From: Paenibacillus mucilaginosus 3016
Lineage (GTDB): Bacteria; Bacillota; Bacilli; Paenibacillales; NBRC-103111
Assembly (NCBI RefSeq): GCF_000250655.1
Contig: NC_016935.1
Location: 4,606,001 to 4,670,000 of the forward strand
Direction of reading: 5' to 3'
DNA: 64,000 nucleotides
This document shows positions 9,158-18,252 of the stretch, piece after piece. The notes under the pieces are model-generated. The model saw only the letters and a list, made by a program, of their open reading frames with translations, had not been told where the DNA came from and made no database searches. The position numbers and the translations under genes are program-made. Numbering within the stretch: the stretch's first letter is position 1; each line of letters starts with the position of its first letter.

Positions 9158-10895
9158 GCGGCGATCCCTCCTCTTGTATGGCATGCATCCGGGCGTACCA
9201 GCCGCCAAGCCGGAGCAGCTGGGTATGCGTCCCCTGCTCGATGATCCGTCCGCCGTCCATGACAAAAATTTCATCGGCATGGCGGACGGCGCTGACCCGG
9301 TGGGCGATGAGGATCGTCGTCCGGCCCTTCCGTTCCCGGCGGACGGTCTCGAGGATCCGCTGCTCCGTCACCGTATCGACGGCGCTTACGCTGTCGTCGA
9401 GGATCAGGACGGGCGCGTTCTTGATCAGACCTCGGGCAAGCGAAGTCCGCTGCCGCTGGCCGCCCGAGAGGGTGATCCCCCGTTCGCCGAGCAGGGTATC
9501 GTAACCGTCCGCGAACGCTTCGATGCTGCTGCGGATCTGGGCCTGCCCGGCCGCCTCCTCCACCTCTCCGATCGGCGACTCCCTGCGGTAGAACGCAATG
9601 TTGTCGCGGATCGTCGTACTGAAGAGGAAGCCTTCCTGCGGCACGTACGCGATCTGGCTGCGAAGGCTTTGGAGCGACAGCTCCCGCAGATCCGTGCCGC
9701 CGATGCGGATCGCTCCCTCGGGCGGATCATAGATGCGGAGCAGCAGCTTGACTAGGGTGGACTTCCCGCTCCCCGTCCGGCCGAGGATGCCGATCTGCCG
9801 GCCGGGGGGAATCTCGACGGACACTTCCCGGAGCACCTCATCCCCGCTGTCCGGATAGGTGAAGCTGAGATTCCGGATGGAGATCGGCTGCCGCTCCAGA
9901 TCGGCATCGGCCGCATTCAGGCTGTCCCGGATGTCCGGCTCCCGTCCGAGCAGCTCGCCGATCCGCTGCAGCGAGGCGCGGGAACGCTGCATGGTGTTGA
10001 TCACCCGGCCGATCTGCTGCAGCGGGTTGACCATCATCCGCATATACAGAGTCAGCGCCACGAATTGGCCGAGGGTGATGCGCCCCCGCAGCGTCAGATA
10101 GCCTCCGTAGGCGAGCGTGACGACAAGCGAGAGCGAGCCTAGCAGCGGGATCAGCGACTGGAAGAACGCGGATACGCGCACCAGCGACAGCTGGGCTTCC
10201 CGGATGCGGTCGACCGTATCCGCGAAGCGCTGCGCCATCACTTCCTCTACGGCAAACTTGCGGGCGACGCGGATGCCGCCGAACTGCTCCTCCGCCGACT
10301 CCGTCATGGCGCCCAGCGTCTCCTGCACCCGCAGGGACTGTTCCCGGACCGGTCTGCGGAAGCGGATCACGAAGTACGGAATGAGCAGCAGCGGCAGGAT
10401 GCACACCCCGATCAGGGGCAGCGGGATGGAGCTGAAGGCCATCGTGACGACGGCGGACAGGATCAAGATGGTGGAGTTGATCGTGTGATTGATCCCCATC
10501 GAGATCGATTCCCGCACCGACGTGACGTCATTCATGACATAGCTGAGCAGCCGGCCGACCCCATGCTTCGTATGAAAATCGGAGTTCAGCCGGGTGAACT
10601 GGCCGAACAGCCGCTGGCGGGCGGTGTACTCGAACCGCCGTCCCGCCCGCATAATCAGATACTGTCCGGCTGCGACAAGCAGGCCGTAGGATACTCCCAC
10701 ACCGAGCAGCTTCAGGCTGTACACGCTGATCGTAAGCTTCGACAGCGCCCCCTGCTGCAGCTCATCCGTGAAGCTTCCAAGCAGCCGGGGGTACTGCGAG
10801 TGGATGACGTTACCTCCGGCGATGGCGAGCAGGGCGAGCAGGTACACGTACCATTTGGATCTGAGATAGGACCGAAGCAAGCGTTCCGAACCCAA
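9117..10895 (-). CDS. ABC exporter half-transporter, degenerate-site subunit
   Basis: A 592-residue half-transporter. The start codon is TTG at 10895 with AGGAAGAGG seven bases upstream (MGSERLLRSYLRSKWYVYLL). The exporter domain covers about residues 15-320 and the ATPase about 340-575: Walker A GRTGSGKSTL, signature LSGGQRQR, Walker B LILDDSVSAVD. Asp replaces the catalytic Glu after Walker B, the mark of the degenerate nucleotide site in heterodimeric exporters, so this subunit should work only with the gene that follows. It lies 65 bases after the end of the large sugar-transport operon; the AT-rich gap at 10896-10960 could hold its own promoter or simply be read through. Confidence 0.93.
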   Translation of the reverse strand: MGSERLLRSYLRSKWYVYLLALLAIAGGNVIHSQYPRLLGSFTDELQQGALSKLTISVYSLKLLGVGVSYGLLVAAGQYLIMRAGRRFEYTARQRLFGQFTRLNSDFHTKHGVGRLLSYVMNDVTSVRESISMGINHTINSTILILSAVVTMAFSSIPLPLIGVCILPLLLIPYFVIRFRRPVREQSLRVQETLGAMTESAEEQFGGIRVARKFAVEEVMAQRFADTVDRIREAQLSLVRVSAFFQSLIPLLGSLSLVVTLAYGGYLTLRGRITLGQFVALTLYMRMMVNPLQQIGRVINTMQRSRASLQRIGELLGREPDIRDSLNAADADLERQPISIRNLSFTYPDSGDEVLREVSVEIPPGRQIGILGRTGSGKSTLVKLLLRIYDPPEGAIRIGGTDLRELSLQSLRSQIAYVPQEGFLFSTTIRDNIAFYRRESPIGEVEEAAGQAQIRSSIEAFADGYDTLLGERGITLSGGQRQRTSLARGLIKNAPVLILDDSVSAVDTVTEQRILETVRRERKGRTTILIAHRVSAVRHADEIFVMDGGRIIEQGTHTQLLRLGGWYARMHAIQEEGSPHVPHHFAEASEGV

Positions 10896-10960
10896 GGGAT
10901 AACCTCTTCCTGTATTTAATTAATGATATGAATGATTAATGACGCAAATAGTAGAATCCC

Positions 10961-11938
10961 CTATTCGACGAGGCCGGTTCTCTCCACTCCTTCCACGAAC
11001 CAGCGCTGGGCGATGCCGTAGACGATCAGCACCGGCAGGATGATGAGGAACGAAGCCGCCATCTTGATCGGTTCGGCGAAGATGCTGACGCCCCCCTGAT
11101 CGCCTTCGGCCTGCAATCCGGCCGCCAGCTTCGCGAGCGAGATGGACAGCGGGACCTCCTTGGACCCCGACATATACATCGACGGCAGGTAGAAGTCGTT
11201 CCAGTTCCATACGAAGGAGAACAGGAACACCACGACGATGGCGGAGCGGGAGAGCGGCAGCATGACCTTGAAGAAGAACCGGAAGGCGTTCGCCCCGTCG
11301 ATCCGCGCCGCCTCTTCCAGCTCCTTCGGCAGCGTGGAGAAGAACTGCCGGAAGATGATGACGAACAAGGCTCCTTTGAGCCCGTGCCCGAACAGGGCCG
11401 GCACGATCATCGGCAGGTACGTATTCGCCCAGCCGAATGACTTGAACATGATGAGCGAGGGCAGAATCGTAACCTGCGGGGGCAGGATAAAGGTGAATAC
11501 GAGCGCGCCGAACCAGAAAGTCTTGAAGGGAAAATCGAGACGGGCGAACGCATACCCTGCTATCGCGCAGGAGAGGATCTGCAGCACCGCCACCGACAGC
11601 GAGAGGGTCAGACTGTAGAAGAAGGCCGTCTTGTACTTCAGCCCCTCGAAGGCTTCCTGGAGATGGCCCGTATAGATCGAACGGGGCACCCACACGACGG
11701 AAGGATCGAGCATGTTCGGCGCATCCTTGATCATCGTCGTGATCATATAGAGAATCGGTTTGAGATAAATAAAGGCGGTATCGATGAGAATCAGATATAA
11801 GAACAGCCGGAAGAGCAGTCCTTTGTCGGCTTCTTTGCCGATCAGCCGGGTACGGGCACCATACAGCCACTCCCGCAGGGTACCGGCATCCGGCAGGCGT
11901 CCTCTCAGATCCTCCGTGAGTCTTGCGAGACGTTCCAT
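10961..11938 (-). CDS. CUT1 sugar ABC permease, MalG-type (second pair)
   Basis: A 325-residue membrane protein of the MalG/UgpE permease family with six predicted helices and the cytoplasmic EAA loop EAARIDGANAFRFFFKVMLP near residue 215, which docks to the ATPase. Start ATG 11938 follows AGGAGGAGAAGC. It is longer than usual at the N-terminus, where about 45 residues precede the first helix. It is the last gene of the big glycan-transport operon, ten bases after its MalF-type partner. The operon already contains another MalF/MalG pair, so this is the second set. Confidence 0.92.
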   Translation of the reverse strand: MERLARLTEDLRGRLPDAGTLREWLYGARTRLIGKEADKGLLFRLFLYLILIDTAFIYLKPILYMITTMIKDAPNMLDPSVVWVPRSIYTGHLQEAFEGLKYKTAFFYSLTLSLSVAVLQILSCAIAGYAFARLDFPFKTFWFGALVFTFILPPQVTILPSLIMFKSFGWANTYLPMIVPALFGHGLKGALFVIIFRQFFSTLPKELEEAARIDGANAFRFFFKVMLPLSRSAIVVVFLFSFVWNWNDFYLPSMYMSGSKEVPLSISLAKLAAGLQAEGDQGGVSIFAEPIKMAASFLIILPVLIVYGIAQRWFVEGVERTGLVE

Positions 11939-11948
11939 GCTTCTCCTC

Positions 11949-12815
11949 CTATCGTTTGCCCGCGAAGGCCCGGTCCACTTTGCCGTACAAACCGAGCACG
12001 AGCCCTACGAACACCAGGATGATCATAAAATAGATCCAGGCGAGCGCGCTCGAGAGGCCGTAATTGGCTGTCGTGACCTGCGAGATAATGGGATTCCCGG
12101 GAAACGTGAACAGGTCGACGACGGTAAACATCAAATTCAGGAACACGAACGGTACCAGTCCGGGCAGGGTGATTTTCCAGAACGTATTCCACGGGTCCGC
12201 CCCGTCGATCCGGGCGGCTTCATACACCGAAGACGAGATGGTCTGCCGCCCGGCCAGGAAAATCAGAATTTGGACGCCGGAGTACCAGAGCACAAGCACG
12301 AAGGAATTCAGCACGTTATGGATCGGCTGCGCCCACGAGGCGGGAACATAGCTCATCAGGTAAGCATCGATCCGGAGCGATTCCACGAAGGCGAGCGTCC
12401 CTTCCCCCTGCTTGATGAACTCGAGGATGATCTGGCCGGAGGAGAAGATCACCGGCAGGAAGAACACCACCCGGAAGAAGGTGCGCCCCCGGAAATTCTG
12501 GTTGAGCAGGATGGCCACCAGCAGGGAGAAGACAAGAATGATCGGAATCATCAGAGCGGCCTCCCGCAGGAACGGGATCAGCGAATCGTACAGCAGCCCG
12601 CCGTCCGCGAACAGGATCTCCCGGTAATACCCCCAGCCGTTCGGAATCGTTTCGATGCCGCCCACCGTCACCTTCACCCGGTGAAAGCTCATGTAGAGCG
12701 AGAACGCCAGAGGGAACGCCACGAAGGCGAAGAAGCCGATGATCCAAGGCGCAATGAACAGCGTCCCTTCCAGCCTGCGGATCGTGTGCGAAGGCAGCAG
12801 CGGCCGTCGGATCAT
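11949..12815 (-). CDS. CUT1 sugar ABC permease, MalF-type (second pair)
   Basis: A 288-residue permease of the MalF/UgpA family, with a first helix near residues 15-38 (LFIAPWIIGFFAFVAFPLA) and an EAA loop EAARIDGADPWNTFWKITLP near residue 195. Its ATG at 12815 overlaps the TGA of the preceding DUF5696 gene (ATGA), a sign of translational coupling. That coupling ties this permease pair physically to the DUF5696 lipoprotein rather than to the binding protein, which travels with the other pair. Confidence 0.93.
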   Translation of the reverse strand: MIRRPLLPSHTIRRLEGTLFIAPWIIGFFAFVAFPLAFSLYMSFHRVKVTVGGIETIPNGWGYYREILFADGGLLYDSLIPFLREAALMIPIILVFSLLVAILLNQNFRGRTFFRVVFFLPVIFSSGQIILEFIKQGEGTLAFVESLRIDAYLMSYVPASWAQPIHNVLNSFVLVLWYSGVQILIFLAGRQTISSSVYEAARIDGADPWNTFWKITLPGLVPFVFLNLMFTVVDLFTFPGNPIISQVTTANYGLSSALAWIYFMIILVFVGLVLGLYGKVDRAFAGKR

Positions 12816-15166
12816 CCCGCCTCCCCTCCTTTCGTGACGATAAAGTCTCTTGGAGGCACCTGTAAGCTTCCGTCCGTATAGGGCGTCTCATTGTAATTGA
12901 CGATCACCGTATGGCCCCCTTCATAGACCGTCTTCTTGACGCCCGGAGCCAGCGTACGGTGCGCTGTGATGAACCGGTCCTGAACCCCTCCCAGCGCCTC
13001 GTTGATCCTGCTGTATTCTTCGGCCGCCTGCCCGATCCAAACGCGGTAATCGGTGCTGAAGCGGTTCTGCGAGTACGCTCCCTTGAGCGCCTCGGAGGGC
13101 GAGCCCGTGAAGACATAGGCCGGGTAGGCGCCGTATTCCACGCTGCGAAGATAATCCGCCCGGTAATCCGTCCGCTGGTTGGCCCAGTCCGCCGTGTAGG
13201 TGACGAGGCCGTGCAGCGCAATCTGGATGAACGGCACCGGCTCATCGACGAACAGGTCGAAGGAATGGCGGTCGGTCAGCCGGTGAATATGCTGCACTTG
13301 TCCAAGCGCGTATGCATTGGTATTCTCAGCCGCCACCGCACCGAGTTCTCCGCGCGTTCTGCTCAGAAGATCCTTGTGAATCTGCAGCACATCCCCCCGG
13401 GTCGCCGGATAGCCGCTGTTAAAATCGCTGCCCAGCACCTGACCGATGCCGTTCACGAATAAGAGGCCCGAGGCGCCAAGCTCCCGGTACTCCGGCAGAT
13501 CCTCTTCCGCCAGCTTGGCATAGAACTTCGGAGACACCTGTGTGGTCCTCTCGTAATTCTCCCGGTTCTCCCACTCGATGACGGTCCCCGCCAGATTGCG
13601 GCGTCCGTGGAAGACCGGCCAGAAGCCGTCCTTGCCGTTGTTGTTGATCGTATAATCCGCAGTCAGAAACACCGGCACATCCAGGGAGCGGGCTTCCGTG
13701 ATGAACCGCTTCATGCCCTCATTGCCCCCCAGCCGGGAGTCCACGGGCAGCAGTCCGCCGGAGGAGCTGTACCCGCCTTCCTGCCAGCCTGTGTAGTGGA
13801 TGATCAGATTATCCAGCCCTTTGCTCCGCAGGTCGCGTACAAGCTGCAGCGCTTCATCGGTTGTCGTCCCCTTCAGATATTGGTCCGACAGCAGTCCTTT
13901 CTTGCTGTCCGCCCCGATCAGATCGGCATAGAACGGTACATGGCTGCTCTTCGGAACCAGCTTCTTCAGCCCCTGCTCCTCGGTCAGATGCCTGCGGTAC
14001 CTCGCAGCCATGTCCGCGTAATCGCTGTGTCCGGCCTCCAGGAAGTAATACCTGGCCGTGCGGGCGGTCGCTGTGAAGCGTTCCTTGCTGTACGTGAAAA
14101 ATCCCGTGTTCCCCCGCCGGCTCGTGCCCTGGAAAAATTTGATCCGGTACTGCCACTCGGGGGTTATCCAGTTCGAGCTGCCGAGTGCGCCGGAAGGAGC
14201 GGCGAAGACCTTCGCATATTCCTCCCCCGACGTCAGCACGCCGACGAAACCCTGCTGCCCGGACTTCAGCCCGAACACCGGCAGGCGCACAGGATCTCTC
14301 GCCAGATTTTCGGTGAAGAACGCATCGTCCGGGCCATAGACGTTCTCCCGGTAGACGGACTTGTCGCCCGTCAGGTTCGGTTTGAACCGGATCAGTGCAC
14401 CGGAGCCGTCCGGGATGAGCAGGTAGCCGTCCTGCCCTGCCGAGGGCTCCGCACCGAACAGAGGGTACAGCTTCAGGTTCAGCAGGCTGAGCTCGCCCTC
14501 TTCGATCCCTTCATCCCGGATCGTCGTCTCGACATAGTCGGCCCCTAGCTTCACCTCGACCGGAATGCGGAAGCCGGTTCCCGTGAAGCGGAAGGCCGCC
14601 TGGAAGCCGTCCTTCGTCAGCTGGAAGCCTTCCAGTGCTCCCTTGTCCTCGAGCCAGGAGATCAGCTTGGCCTGGGATTTGGAGTTCGCCGCATCGATAT
14701 ACTCCGCCATGATCGGGGACAGGAGGTTGTTCTTCCAGGTCCCTCCGATCGTCTCGGCCGGCCAGGCAGCGGGGTTCGGGTACGAGCGCCACACCTGCCC
14801 GCCGGCCTTCTGCTCCACCTTGAAGTGGGCGGTGAGCGGGTCGACCCACAGCTTCAGCCCTGCGGATTCGGCGGCCGGCTGAAACCGGCCTTCCTCGGGC
14901 AGACCGGGCTTCGGCGCAGGCGTGCTGCGGACGGCTGCGACGGTTGGGGCTGCCGTCCCTTCTGCCCTCGCGTTCCCCAGTCCGCCCCCGGGCGCTGCCG
15001 CCGGGCGAGCATCCGGCGGCCGGAGACCGCAGCCGGACAGGCCGAGCGCCAGCCCGAGCCCGAGCAGCAGGACCGTCCGGCCCTTGGCGGGTGTATTCAG
15101 GCTGAGCAGGCTTCGCTGCAGAGCCAGCCTTTTGACGAGCCGCTCCTTAAGCTTCTTGATCGTCAC
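12812..15166 (-). CDS. DUF5696-family lipoprotein with glycosidase-like barrel
   Basis: A 784-residue protein. The start is GTG 15166, overlapping the TGA of the upstream gene (GTGA) and preceded by GGAGGT nine bases away. The N-terminus has a positive stretch, a hydrophobic helix and a lipobox LSGC with Cys at residue 46, so it should be a surface lipoprotein. A low-complexity Pro/Ala linker follows. The body resembles DUF5696 proteins of Paenibacillus. The segments DNLIIHYTGWQEGGYSSSGG (about residue 460) and RSLDVPVFLTADYTINN look like strands of a TIM barrel of the kind seen in glycoside hydrolases, but I cannot name catalytic residues. Its place in a sugar ABC operon suggests that it binds or trims the glycan at the cell surface. 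Function not established. Confidence 0.8.
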   Translation of the reverse strand: MTIKKLKERLVKRLALQRSLLSLNTPAKGRTVLLLGLGLALGLSGCGLRPPDARPAAAPGGGLGNARAEGTAAPTVAAVRSTPAPKPGLPEEGRFQPAAESAGLKLWVDPLTAHFKVEQKAGGQVWRSYPNPAAWPAETIGGTWKNNLLSPIMAEYIDAANSKSQAKLISWLEDKGALEGFQLTKDGFQAAFRFTGTGFRIPVEVKLGADYVETTIRDEGIEEGELSLLNLKLYPLFGAEPSAGQDGYLLIPDGSGALIRFKPNLTGDKSVYRENVYGPDDAFFTENLARDPVRLPVFGLKSGQQGFVGVLTSGEEYAKVFAAPSGALGSSNWITPEWQYRIKFFQGTSRRGNTGFFTYSKERFTATARTARYYFLEAGHSDYADMAARYRRHLTEEQGLKKLVPKSSHVPFYADLIGADSKKGLLSDQYLKGTTTDEALQLVRDLRSKGLDNLIIHYTGWQEGGYSSSGGLLPVDSRLGGNEGMKRFITEARSLDVPVFLTADYTINNNGKDGFWPVFHGRRNLAGTVIEWENRENYERTTQVSPKFYAKLAEEDLPEYRELGASGLLFVNGIGQVLGSDFNSGYPATRGDVLQIHKDLLSRTRGELGAVAAENTNAYALGQVQHIHRLTDRHSFDLFVDEPVPFIQIALHGLVTYTADWANQRTDYRADYLRSVEYGAYPAYVFTGSPSEALKGAYSQNRFSTDYRVWIGQAAEEYSRINEALGGVQDRFITAHRTLAPGVKKTVYEGGHTVIVNYNETPYTDGSLQVPPRDFIVTKGGEAG

Positions 15167-17307
15167 CGGACGGTCACCTCCTGGAATACGGAATAGAAGA
15201 AATCGTAGAGCTCCTTCGTGAGCCCGAACGTAATAAAGAGCAGCATGCCGCAGACGCACATCGTAAAGACGGACAGCGATACGTTCAAGGAGGTCTCGCC
15301 CACACTGTAATTCTGCAGGCTCTGTACCTTCCAGAAGAGCAGCAGACCGACCCAGACGAACAGGCCGAAGTAGAAGAACCGGTACACTGCTCCCTCGTTC
15401 AGCGTCATGACCTGCGAGAGGAGCGTGAGCGGCACACCGATGAGCACGAACGGGAACAGGGCGTACGCGCTGCCATAGACGACATCGCGGAACCGGCCTT
15501 CCCCGCGGTAGATGGCCGAGATAAGATAATTGGCGATGATCCAGCCGAGCCAGATCACGAGGAACTGCACGATGGCTGTCCCAAGGCCCAGATCCAGAAG
15601 GACGTCCGGATTGTACAGGAAGGAGATCCCCCCTTCCATGACGCAGTAGGACGCCAGGGCGAGTACGAAGAGAATGAAGGCGCTGAGGAAGCTCCCTTTG
15701 TTCTCATAGCGTAAGGCGGCGAAGCCGTCGAGCGGATGCTTCAGAATATAGAAGGCATGCCGCAGCTGCCCGGGGAGTCTGGTGCCGCCCGCCGGTCCGG
15801 TGGCTTGGGGCCTGCGCCTGGAAGCATTCTTGGTCAGCCTGTTCAGAGCATAGAACGCCAGACCGCCGAAGAGGAGCACGTTCATCAGCAGCCCGAAGCG
15901 CTGCTGGAACCAGAGCAGCCGGTTCTGCCAGAAGGAATCCGAGTAGCCCTGTCCCTGGCCGGCCGCCTTGAAGAGCGTCTGCGCGCGTTCGTAATCCCCC
16001 CTGCCGTAAGCGGCCTTCGCAAGGCCCAGGATCGCGGGCGTATAGAACGCATTGAGCCGGTAGACCTCGGCCCAAAGTACTTCGCTCTCGGCATACCGGC
16101 CGTCCTGCGTCAGACGGTTGGCCTGGTGGACGAGCCGGCCGAATTCCGACAGCTCGAACTTCTGCAGGAGATTGTTCTCCCCGTCAAGGATGTACAGGTC
16201 GTTCTTCGACGAGCTGGCGATCGCCGTCGGGGACTGAATCACGCCGAGCTTCTCCGCCGATACCTCCGCATCCGCCCACCAGAAGAAGAGCAGACTGCCG
16301 CTGCCGTCATACTGGGAAACCACGCGCTTTTTGGTATCGATCGCCGTCATATTGCCGTCACGGTCCACCGTCAAGTCGTTCAGCTGGACAGGAGTGTCCT
16401 CTCCCCACTCCCGGAACGGGGTTTCACCATAGGTGAGTGCAATTTTCTCATCGGAGAACTCTGTTTTTTGGGTGAGCATATCGAGCCCCGCGATGTTCAG
16501 CTTCTTGATCTGGCCGGTCTCCACCTCCTTCGATACCGTATAGATCAATCCGTCGTGATCCATGGAGCTTGATGCGATCGAGCCCGGCAGCTTGCTGATC
16601 TCGCGCTGATACATCTCGCGGGTGTAGACGAAGCGCTTGAACGCGTCGATCAGCGAGAACGGCGTCTTGTTTGATCCGAAGAAGCCTTGGAATCTTCCTC
16701 CGGGATCGAGCTGCAGCAGTCCCTGGTAGCCCCCGAGGGAGGTAATGTACAGGAAGCCCCTCTTATCGACGACGAGCTTCACGGGATCGTACTTGAACGA
16801 AGCCGGCAGGAACTTGGACTCGGGGCGCGCGAATTCCCGGATCAGCTTCCCTTCGGCATCCAGCCGGACTACGCGCTTGTTGCCCGTGTCCGCGACGTAG
16901 ATGTCCCCGTTCCTGTCCACGAAGAGCCCCTGCGGCCCTTTGAGAGGACTCTCTTTGACTTCCAGCATCCGCACGAACTTCCCGTCCGGATCCAGATGGA
17001 CAATGCGGTTATTGCCTGTATCGGCGATGTAGATCTGATCCTTCCCGTCGATGAACACGTCCTGGGGTCCCTTCAGCGGGGAGTATACGAGCGCCCCCGG
17101 CTTCTTGGGATCAGGGATGAACAGATCCCTTCCCAGGGCCCCGCCCGGATTGTAAGCGGATTGGGTCCAGATCAGCTGCCCGTAGGCGTCTTTGTAATTG
17201 GTGTTATATGGCGTATAGGCAGAGGTACGGCCGGGCTGCACGAGCACAGCCGCCAGCAGTACGGCCAGCACCGTGAGCAGGATACGTCTAGCAGGATGCG
17301 GGCGCAA
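15163..17307 (-). CDS. NHL-repeat / Yip1-domain membrane protein
   Basis: A 714-residue membrane protein. I set the start at TTG 17307 because AAAGGAGG lies seven bases upstream and the product then begins MRPHPARRILLTVLAVLLAA, a signal helix. Earlier in-frame codons only overlap the preceding permease. An extracellular beta-propeller of NHL repeats follows: repeats near residues 75 and 122 read KGPQDVFIDGKDQIYIADTG and KGPQGLFVDRNGDIYVADTG. A short helical stretch near residue 420-480 (YAESEVLWAEVYRLN, RGDYERAQTLFKAAG) looks like TPR. The last 200 residues form a Yip1-type bundle of about five helices. The gene is embedded in the glycan transporter operon between the two permease pairs, so the propeller may sense or dock substrate. 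That role is inference; I know of no characterised protein with this plan. Confidence 0.82.
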   Translation of the reverse strand: MRPHPARRILLTVLAVLLAAVLVQPGRTSAYTPYNTNYKDAYGQLIWTQSAYNPGGALGRDLFIPDPKKPGALVYSPLKGPQDVFIDGKDQIYIADTGNNRIVHLDPDGKFVRMLEVKESPLKGPQGLFVDRNGDIYVADTGNKRVVRLDAEGKLIREFARPESKFLPASFKYDPVKLVVDKRGFLYITSLGGYQGLLQLDPGGRFQGFFGSNKTPFSLIDAFKRFVYTREMYQREISKLPGSIASSSMDHDGLIYTVSKEVETGQIKKLNIAGLDMLTQKTEFSDEKIALTYGETPFREWGEDTPVQLNDLTVDRDGNMTAIDTKKRVVSQYDGSGSLLFFWWADAEVSAEKLGVIQSPTAIASSSKNDLYILDGENNLLQKFELSEFGRLVHQANRLTQDGRYAESEVLWAEVYRLNAFYTPAILGLAKAAYGRGDYERAQTLFKAAGQGQGYSDSFWQNRLLWFQQRFGLLMNVLLFGGLAFYALNRLTKNASRRRPQATGPAGGTRLPGQLRHAFYILKHPLDGFAALRYENKGSFLSAFILFVLALASYCVMEGGISFLYNPDVLLDLGLGTAIVQFLVIWLGWIIANYLISAIYRGEGRFRDVVYGSAYALFPFVLIGVPLTLLSQVMTLNEGAVYRFFYFGLFVWVGLLLFWKVQSLQNYSVGETSLNVSLSVFTMCVCGMLLFITFGLTKELYDFFYSVFQEVTVR

Positions 17308-17336
17308 TCTCGTCCCTCCTTTGGTCGGATACGTGT

Positions 17337-18251
17337 CTACTTGATGCCCGAATGGGCCATCGTGGCGATCACCTTGCCCTGCAGCAGCAGGAAGATGATC
17401 AGGCTCGGCACGAACAGGATGAGCGCGGCTGCCGCCGCCGCCCCCTGCCGGGCGACGAGGTTCGCCTGGTTGCTCGTCAGGGTCGAGAGGAAGAACGGAA
17501 AATTCTTCATCTCGTCGTCCTGCATGAACAGGGACGAGGTCTCGATGTTCCCCCACGAGCTCTGGAAGGTCAGAATGGCGACGGTGGCCACGGCGGGCAT
17601 GCACACCGGGATCACGACCCGCAGGAATACGGTGAACTCGCCCGCGCCATCGATCCGTGCCGCTTCGAGCAGATCGTTCGGGATCTGGTCGATGAACTGC
17701 TTGAGCAGGAACACCCCGACAGGCATGGCAAGCAGCGGGAGAATATGGCCGGGATACGTATTCATGAGGCCCAGGTAGCTGACGACCAGGTATCTCGGGA
17801 TCTGCACTACCTCCGGGGCGAACATGAGCGTCAGCAGGATGGCGGCGAAGACCAGCTCGTGTCCGGGGAACTTGTGCTTCGAGATCGGGTAAGCGCAGAG
17901 GGCGCTGACCACCGTCACGAGCACGACGGCCGCCCCGGTAATGATCACGCTGTTGAACAGATAGCGCGAGATCGGCACCGTGGAATTCGCCGCCACCAGG
18001 AACAGCTCCGAGAAATTCTGCAGCGTGGCCTCGCGCACCAGCAGATTCGGTGGATAGATGAACAGCTCATGATACGGCTTCAGGGCATGGTTGAAAATGT
18101 ACACGATCGGCATCAGCATGAACACCGCAAGTAAAGTCAGCAGGATGGTGAGCACCCACTGGAAGCCGTCCATCCGATTCAGGCGGCTGCGTCTGCGTTT
18201 GCGGCCAAGCCGGCCGATAGGCCCCAATGCTTTCGAGACGAACGCGGTCAT
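17337..18251 (-). CDS. CUT1 sugar ABC permease, MalG-type (first pair)
   Basis: A 304-residue permease of the MalG family with six helices and the EAA loop LEAARIDGAGEFTVFLRVVIP near residue 195. The start is ATG 18251, one base after the stop of the preceding permease and close behind GGAGGGGG, so the pair is translated in tandem. It is the inner partner of the first permease pair, which lies directly after the large binding protein. Confidence 0.92.
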   Translation of the reverse strand: MTAFVSKALGPIGRLGRKRRRSRLNRMDGFQWVLTILLTLLAVFMLMPIVYIFNHALKPYHELFIYPPNLLVREATLQNFSELFLVAANSTVPISRYLFNSVIITGAAVVLVTVVSALCAYPISKHKFPGHELVFAAILLTLMFAPEVVQIPRYLVVSYLGLMNTYPGHILPLLAMPVGVFLLKQFIDQIPNDLLEAARIDGAGEFTVFLRVVIPVCMPAVATVAILTFQSSWGNIETSSLFMQDDEMKNFPFFLSTLTSNQANLVARQGAAAAAALILFVPSLIIFLLLQGKVIATMAHSGIK

Positions 18252-18252
18252 G

